The notes beneath the pieces were generated by a model that was not told the origin of the DNA, made no database searches, and was given only the letters and a program-made list of their open reading frames with translations. DNA of 29,247 nt from Bacteroides_F sp964482605 (GTDB lineage Bacteria > Bacillota > Clostridia > Lachnospirales > Lachnospiraceae): assembly GCA_964482605.1 (NCBI GenBank), contig CAYZYS010000009.1, positions 1-29,247 of the forward strand, written 5' to 3'. The position numbers and the translations under genes are program-made. Below are positions 24,939-29,247 of this stretch, piece by piece. Within the stretch, counting starts at the first letter, position 1; every line of letters starts with the position of its first letter.

Positions 24939-25643
24939 ATGACATTCAAGAAGATTAATGAGAATACGATACGTTGTGTGCTTACACAGGAGGACATGGA
25001 GGAAAATGACATCGGGCTTGAGGATTTTTTCTCCAATGACAGGGAGAAGGTACATGAGTTTCTTGAGACGATAATGGAGGAGGCAAGGCGCGAGGTTGGG
25101 TATGAGAATGAGGGGACGATGCTTTCCATGCAGCTCATGCCGCTTCCGGGCAATGGTCTTGCCATTACAATAACGGGCACCAAGGAAAATGATTTCAATG
25201 AAATGCTCGGAAATGTCAGGAGCATGCTTCAAAGCCTTCAGGAGAGCCTGGGCGGTGGCACTGACACTGAGGATGACCTTGGGCTTGAGCACAAGGATGA
25301 TTTTGCGGGCATGCTCAATGGCAGCGCGCCTGAGAAGGTGTGTGAGGTGCAGTCCCCCACAACAATGATGGTTGAGTTTGATTCAATGCACATGGTTGAG
25401 CAATACTGCGAGTCAGTGTCAGGAATCAGCAACCTGAAAAGCTCGCTTTACAAGAACCCTGACGGCAAGTACATGCTTGAGCTGTCCAAGGGCAGGGCAT
25501 CGAAGGCGTCATTTTACAGGGCATGCATGAGCTCAAGGGAGTACGGCACGCCGCTGGCTGACAATCCATACATGCAGCAGTATGTAAGGGAGCATGGGGA
25601 ATGCCTGATGAATAAGAAGGTCATAGAATACATTGGTAAGTAA
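24939..25643 (+). CDS. mecA: Adaptor protein MecA
   Basis: A 234-residue cytosolic adaptor that delivers substrates to the ClpC unfoldase, known from competence and sporulation control in Bacilli. The N-terminal substrate-binding part (MTFKKINENTIRCVLTQEDMEENDI, then FLETIMEEARREVGYENEG) and the C-terminal ClpC-binding alpha/beta part (after about 135) with an acidic linker (GGTDTEDDLGLEHKDD) match the family. ATG 24939 is chosen for its family-typical N-terminus and GGAG at 24929-24932; the frame's earlier ATG would be upstream of the expected transcript start. The next gene starts 27 bases downstream. clpC is not in the window. Confidence 0.9.
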   Translation: MTFKKINENTIRCVLTQEDMEENDIGLEDFFSNDREKVHEFLETIMEEARREVGYENEGTMLSMQLMPLPGNGLAITITGTKENDFNEMLGNVRSMLQSLQESLGGGTDTEDDLGLEHKDDFAGMLNGSAPEKVCEVQSPTTMMVEFDSMHMVEQYCESVSGISNLKSSLYKNPDGKYMLELSKGRASKASFYRACMSSREYGTPLADNPYMQQYVREHGECLMNKKVIEYIGK

Positions 25644-25670
25644 ATTATACAGTGATGATGGAGGCTTGCA

Positions 25671-26861
25671 ATGATTGCAGAGGGAATGAAGGGGTTGGTC
25701 AACAACAATTCCGTTATACGTGAAATGTTTGAGGAGGGAAAGAGGCTTGCAAAGCTGTACGGGGCTGAGAACGTGTTTGACTTCAGTCTTGGAAACCCAA
25801 GTGTTCCGGCACCTGAAAGCATCAATGAATCAGTGAAGTCCATAGTCGACAATGAGGATTCCATATTCGTGCACGGCTACATGAGCAATGCGGGGTATGA
25901 GGATGTGCGCGAAACCATTGCACAGTCGCTTAACAGAAGATTTGGAACCAGCTTTGACCAGAGCAACATCATAATGACCGTGGGTGCGGCAGGCGGCATG
26001 AATGTCATATTCAAGACCATCTTGAATCCGGGTGATGAGGTTCTCACATTTTCACCATATTTCGTTGAATACGGGAGCTATGTGGCAAACCACCAGGGCG
26101 TGCTTGTGGCGGTTGAGCCGAATCTTGTGGATTTTCAGGCAAATTTGGAAGACCTTGAAAGAAAGATAACACCGAAAACCAAGGCGCTTATCATCAATAA
26201 CCCGAACAACCCGACAGGTGTCGTGTATTCGGAGGACACTGTCAGGAGGATTGCGGACATACTCCGCAAAAAGGAGAAGGAATACAACACCACGATATTC
26301 ATTGTGTCGGATGAGCCGTACAGGGAGCTGGCATATGATGGCGTGCAGGTTCCGTATCTCACGAAGTATTATGACAATACAATCGTTGGGTATTCGTTCA
26401 GCAAGTCCCTGTCACTTCCGGGGGAGAGGATTGGGTATCTCGTGATTCCGGACGAGATTGAGGATGCGGAGCAGATGAAGGCGGCTGCGGCAATTGCCAC
26501 AAGGGTGCTTGGCTTCGTGAATGCGCCGTCGCTCATGCAGAGGGTTGTGGCAAGGTGCATTGATGAGCAGTGTGACGTGGCAAGCTACAACCGCAACAGG
26601 GAGGTGCTTTACAATGGGCTTGTAAGCCTTGGGTTTGAGTGCATAAAGCCGCAGGGCGCATTTTATCTGTTCGTGAAGTCACCTGTTCCTGATGAGAAGG
26701 AATTTTGCAATGTTGCAAAGAAGCACAATGTGCTGCTTGTGCCTGGAAGCTCCTTTAGGTGTGCGGGCTATGTCAGGATTGCGTATTGCGTTTCCCATGA
26801 CACAATCGTCAATTCCATGCCGAGGTTTGCGGAGATTGCTAAGGAGATGAATTTGGGATGA
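25671..26861 (+). CDS. Class I PLP aminotransferase (AspC-like)
   Basis: A 396-residue fold-type I aminotransferase. FSLGNPSVPAP starts the domain, NNPNNPTG at 176-183 and SDEPYREL at 213-220 contact the cofactor, and K245 in GYSFSKSLSLPGERIGYL binds PLP. The C-terminal segment CAGYVRIAYCVS holds the carboxylate-binding arginine. Such proteins use aspartate or aromatic amino acids; the sequence does not settle which. GGAGG precedes the ATG. Its stop overlaps the start of the next aminotransferase gene by four bases (ATGA), indicating translational coupling. Confidence 0.9.
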   Translation: MIAEGMKGLVNNNSVIREMFEEGKRLAKLYGAENVFDFSLGNPSVPAPESINESVKSIVDNEDSIFVHGYMSNAGYEDVRETIAQSLNRRFGTSFDQSNIIMTVGAAGGMNVIFKTILNPGDEVLTFSPYFVEYGSYVANHQGVLVAVEPNLVDFQANLEDLERKITPKTKALIINNPNNPTGVVYSEDTVRRIADILRKKEKEYNTTIFIVSDEPYRELAYDGVQVPYLTKYYDNTIVGYSFSKSLSLPGERIGYLVIPDEIEDAEQMKAAAAIATRVLGFVNAPSLMQRVVARCIDEQCDVASYNRNREVLYNGLVSLGFECIKPQGAFYLFVKSPVPDEKEFCNVAKKHNVLLVPGSSFRCAGYVRIAYCVSHDTIVNSMPRFAEIAKEMNLG

Positions 26862-27913
26862 AAAATTGGCAGAATAACATACGCAGGGTGGTGCCGTACG
26901 TGCCGGGCGAGCAGCCAAAGGCATCAGGCATCATCAAGCTTAATACCAATGAGAATCCGTACCCGCCGTCACCTAAGGTTGCGGATGCGGTGAAAGGGCT
27001 TGACATTGATTCGCTTAGGCTTTATCCTGACCCGTGTGTCACGGATTTGGTGAATGAGATTGCGGATTATTATGGCATTGACCATGACCAGGTTTTTGTC
27101 GGGGTTGGCTCGGATGACGTGATTTCAATGGCATTCCTTACATTTTTTAATTCGGACAAGCCGGTGCTTTTTCCGGATGTGTCATATTCCTTTTACAGTG
27201 TGTGGGGGGATGTGTACAGGATTCCCTACGAGCAGGTTCCGCTGGATGATGAATTTCGGATAGTGTCATCGGACTATTACAGGGAGAACGGGGGAATCAT
27301 TTTCCCTAATCCCAACGCACCTACGGCGCTTTACAAGGAGCTTGACGGCGTTGAGGACATCGTGGCGCACAATCCTGACGTGGTTGTGGTTGTCGATGAG
27401 GCGTACATAGATTTTGGCGGTGAATCGGCGCTTGAACTCACGAAAAAGTATGACAACCTTTTGGTGGTGCAGACATTTTCAAAGTCAAGGTCGATGGCTG
27501 GCATGAGAATCGGGTATGCCATGGGCAATCCTGAGCTTATAAAGGCAATGAATGACGTGAAGTTTTCAATTAATTCCTACACCATGAACCGAACCTCGAT
27601 TGCTTATGGGATTGAGGCGATAAGGGACAGGGCGTATTTTGAACAATGTGTCGGGAATATCGTCGCAACACGTGAAAGGGCAAAGGAAAGACTGTCACAG
27701 CTTGGCTTTAGGTTCCCCGATTCGAAGGCGAATTTCATATTTGCAAGGCATGAAAGTGTCGAGGGGAAGGAAATATTCCAAAGGCTCAAGGAAAAGAAAA
27801 TATATGTCAGGTATTTTGACAAGCCGAGGATTGACCAGTACCTAAGAATCACCATTGGTACGGATGAGCAGATGGAAAGGCTGTATGAGGCGCTTTCGGA
27901 AATTTTAAAATAA
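26858..27913 (+). CDS. hisC: Histidinol-phosphate aminotransferase family enzyme
   Basis: A 351-residue aminotransferase of the HisC family, which makes histidinol phosphate in histidine synthesis. Features are KLNTNENPYPPSP near the N-terminus, GVGSDDVI, PNPNAPT, VDEAYIDFGG and PLP lysine K209 in TFSKSRSMAGMRIGYA. The C-terminus ends RITIGTDEQME as usual for HisC. It overlaps the preceding aminotransferase gene by ATGA and precedes purE by 11 bases. No other his gene is present, and HisC-like enzymes also accept aromatic amino acids, so the histidine role is likely but not certain. Confidence 0.88.
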   Translation: MKNWQNNIRRVVPYVPGEQPKASGIIKLNTNENPYPPSPKVADAVKGLDIDSLRLYPDPCVTDLVNEIADYYGIDHDQVFVGVGSDDVISMAFLTFFNSDKPVLFPDVSYSFYSVWGDVYRIPYEQVPLDDEFRIVSSDYYRENGGIIFPNPNAPTALYKELDGVEDIVAHNPDVVVVVDEAYIDFGGESALELTKKYDNLLVVQTFSKSRSMAGMRIGYAMGNPELIKAMNDVKFSINSYTMNRTSIAYGIEAIRDRAYFEQCVGNIVATRERAKERLSQLGFRFPDSKANFIFARHESVEGKEIFQRLKEKKIYVRYFDKPRIDQYLRITIGTDEQMERLYEALSEILK

Positions 27914-27924
27914 AGGAGATTATC

Positions 27925-28437
27925 ATGGCTAAGGTTGGAATTGTTATGGGAAGTGATTCGGACATGCCGGTTATGGCGAAGGCTGCCGACGTGCTTGAGG
28001 AGCTTGGGATAAGCTACGAGATGACCATAATATCGGCACACAGGGAGCCGGATGTTTTTTTTGAGTATGCAAAAAATGCTGAAAGCAAGGGCTTTAAGGT
28101 GATAATTGCAGGAGCCGGGATGGCAGCACATCTTCCGGGAATGTGCGCTGCGATATTCCCGATGCCGGTGATTGGAATACCGATGCACACAACAAGCCTT
28201 GGCGGACGGGATTCGCTGTATTCAATAGTGCAGATGCCGTCAGGCATACCGGTTGCAACGGTTGCAATCAATGGCGGGGCGAATGCGGGCATTCTTGCAG
28301 CCAAGATTTTGGCAACCTCTGACGAGGAGCTTCTTGGCAGGCTGAAGGATTACACGAGGAACTTAAAGGAGAGCGTGCAGGCAAAGGACGCAAGGCTTCA
28401 GGAGGTAGGTTACAAGGCCTACATGAAGAAGGACTGA
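27925..28437 (+). CDS. purE: N5-carboxyaminoimidazole ribonucleotide mutase
   Basis: Moves the carboxyl group of N5-CAIR to give CAIR in purine synthesis. The 170-residue protein has GSDSDMPVM at 9-17, catalytic H39 in ISAHREPD, GAGMAAHLPGM at 63-73 and GGRDSLYSIVQMPSGIPVATVAING at 93-117, typical of class I PurE. AAGGAG precedes the ATG. It lies between hisC (11 bases) and purM (96 bases), at the front of a purine gene run. purK is not seen. Assignment is secure. Confidence 0.96.
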   Translation: MAKVGIVMGSDSDMPVMAKAADVLEELGISYEMTIISAHREPDVFFEYAKNAESKGFKVIIAGAGMAAHLPGMCAAIFPMPVIGIPMHTTSLGGRDSLYSIVQMPSGIPVATVAINGGANAGILAAKILATSDEELLGRLKDYTRNLKESVQAKDARLQEVGYKAYMKKD

Positions 28438-28533
28438 ATCTGCATATGGCATGGGTGATTAGCCGAGGCTGGCTGGTTACATAGATTGTTGATATTAATG
28501 GAATGTGGTAACCCCACGGAAATGGAGACGGAT

Positions 28534-29247
28534 ATGGATTATAAGAAGGCGGGCGTGGACATTGAGGCTGGATACAAGTCAGTTGAGCTTATGAAGGAGC
28601 ATGTAAAGAAAACCATGCGTCCGGAGGTTTTGACGAACCTTGGCGGATTTTCCGGTGCATTTTCCATGGAGAAATTCAAGGACATGGAGAAACCAACGCT
28701 TGTGTCGGGCACGGATGGCGTGGGAACCAAGCTTAAGGTTGCTTTCCTCATGGATAAGCATGACACCGTGGGAATTGACTGTGTTGCAATGTGCGTCAAT
28801 GACATTGCGTGTGCAGGTGGTGAACCGCTGTTTTTCCTGGATTACATTGCCTGCGGCAAGAATGAGCCTGAAAAGATTGCCAATATCGTAAAGGGTGTTG
28901 CTGAAGGGTGCATACAGTCCGGATGTGCGCTGATTGGCGGTGAGACTGCGGAGATGCCTGGCTTCTACCCTGTGGATGAGTACGACCTTGCGGGCTTTGC
29001 GGTTGGCGTTGTGGATGAGAAGGACCTCATAACCGGAGCTGACATCAAGCCTGGCGACACGCTTGTTGGCATTGCCTCATCTGGTGTCCACAGCAATGGA
29101 TTTTCACTTGTGAGAAGTGTGTTTACCATGACGGAGGAATCGCTCAACCAGTATTATGACAGGCTTGGAAAGACCCTTGGCGAGGCGCTTCTTGAGCCTA
29201 CCAAGATATATGTGAAGACACTCCGTGAGATTAAGGAGGCAGGTGTG
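28534..29247 (+). CDS. purM: Phosphoribosylformylglycinamidine cyclo-ligase, 3'-truncated
   Basis: Closes the imidazole ring to form aminoimidazole ribonucleotide in purine synthesis. The frame starts MDYKKAGVDIEAGYKSVELM, has GGFSGAF, SGTDGVGTKLKVAF, VNDIACAGGEPLFFLDYIA, GGETAEMPGFY and ASSGVHSNGFSLVR, all typical of PurM, and stays open to the window end, giving 238 of about 340 residues. GGAG at 28524-28527 lies six bases before the ATG. The 96 bases between purE and purM hold no recognisable terminator or riboswitch. Confidence 0.95.
   Translation, partial: MDYKKAGVDIEAGYKSVELMKEHVKKTMRPEVLTNLGGFSGAFSMEKFKDMEKPTLVSGTDGVGTKLKVAFLMDKHDTVGIDCVAMCVNDIACAGGEPLFFLDYIACGKNEPEKIANIVKGVAEGCIQSGCALIGGETAEMPGFYPVDEYDLAGFAVGVVDEKDLITGADIKPGDTLVGIASSGVHSNGFSLVRSVFTMTEESLNQYYDRLGKTLGEALLEPTKIYVKTLREIKEAGV

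Noticed and set aside
28438..28533. Possible riboswitch or attenuator between purE and purM.
   Set aside because: I see only a six-base GGTTAC/GTAACC pair far apart and no conserved purine riboswitch core.

Overview
The window looks like chromosome from a Gram-positive Clostridia, most probably a Lachnospiraceae-type Firmicute. The case rests on family content: DUF1934, a SpoVB-type flippase, a SpoIIM-type membrane protein, the ClpC adaptor MecA, a SleB-domain wall hydrolase, and a paired cysteine desulfurase and MnmA. Strong GGAGG-type ribosome sites, sigma-A-like promoters and heavy use of AGG arginine codons fit. I cannot name a genus. There is no sign of phage, insertion sequence, CRISPR, rRNA or tRNA. 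No gap between genes exceeds about 220 bases.

Layout. 1-3117 (+): end of murI, a DUF1934 gene and uvrC. 3124-7463 (-): a four-gene run reading leftward, flippase, PH-domain protein, GltD-like flavoprotein, D-2-hydroxyacid dehydrogenase. 7636-14398 (+): cysteine desulfurase, mnmA, a cytosolic GH13 glycosidase, an aspartate aminotransferase-type enzyme, proC and a SpoIIM-like gene. 14493-15521 (-): DAHP synthase. 15697-20417 (+): an M24 aminopeptidase, phosphopentomutase, pyrimidine-nucleoside phosphorylase and a CaCA exchanger. 20527-23454 (+): a solute-binding lipoprotein and a hybrid histidine kinase. 23533-24798 (-): a secreted coiled-coil SleB-domain hydrolase. 24939-29247 (+): mecA, two overlapping aminotransferase genes, purE and the start of purM.

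How the genes work together. The desulfurase and MnmA form the 2-thiouridine tRNA modification pair. DeoB and the nucleoside phosphorylase connect pyrimidine nucleosides to pentose phosphate metabolism. PurE and PurM belong to purine synthesis. The lipoprotein and the hybrid kinase look like a two-piece periplasm-facing sensor, because no ABC permease or ATPase accompanies the binding protein.

Most of the window is conserved housekeeping sequence and I see no clear new defence or mobile system. The best leads are the lipoprotein/kinase pair, whose binding protein has His where its family usually has Asp; the face-to-face promoters and dyad between the SleB gene and mecA; two hairpins with swappable arms ahead of the GH13 gene; and dyads near the aminotransferase and DAHP synthase promoters.
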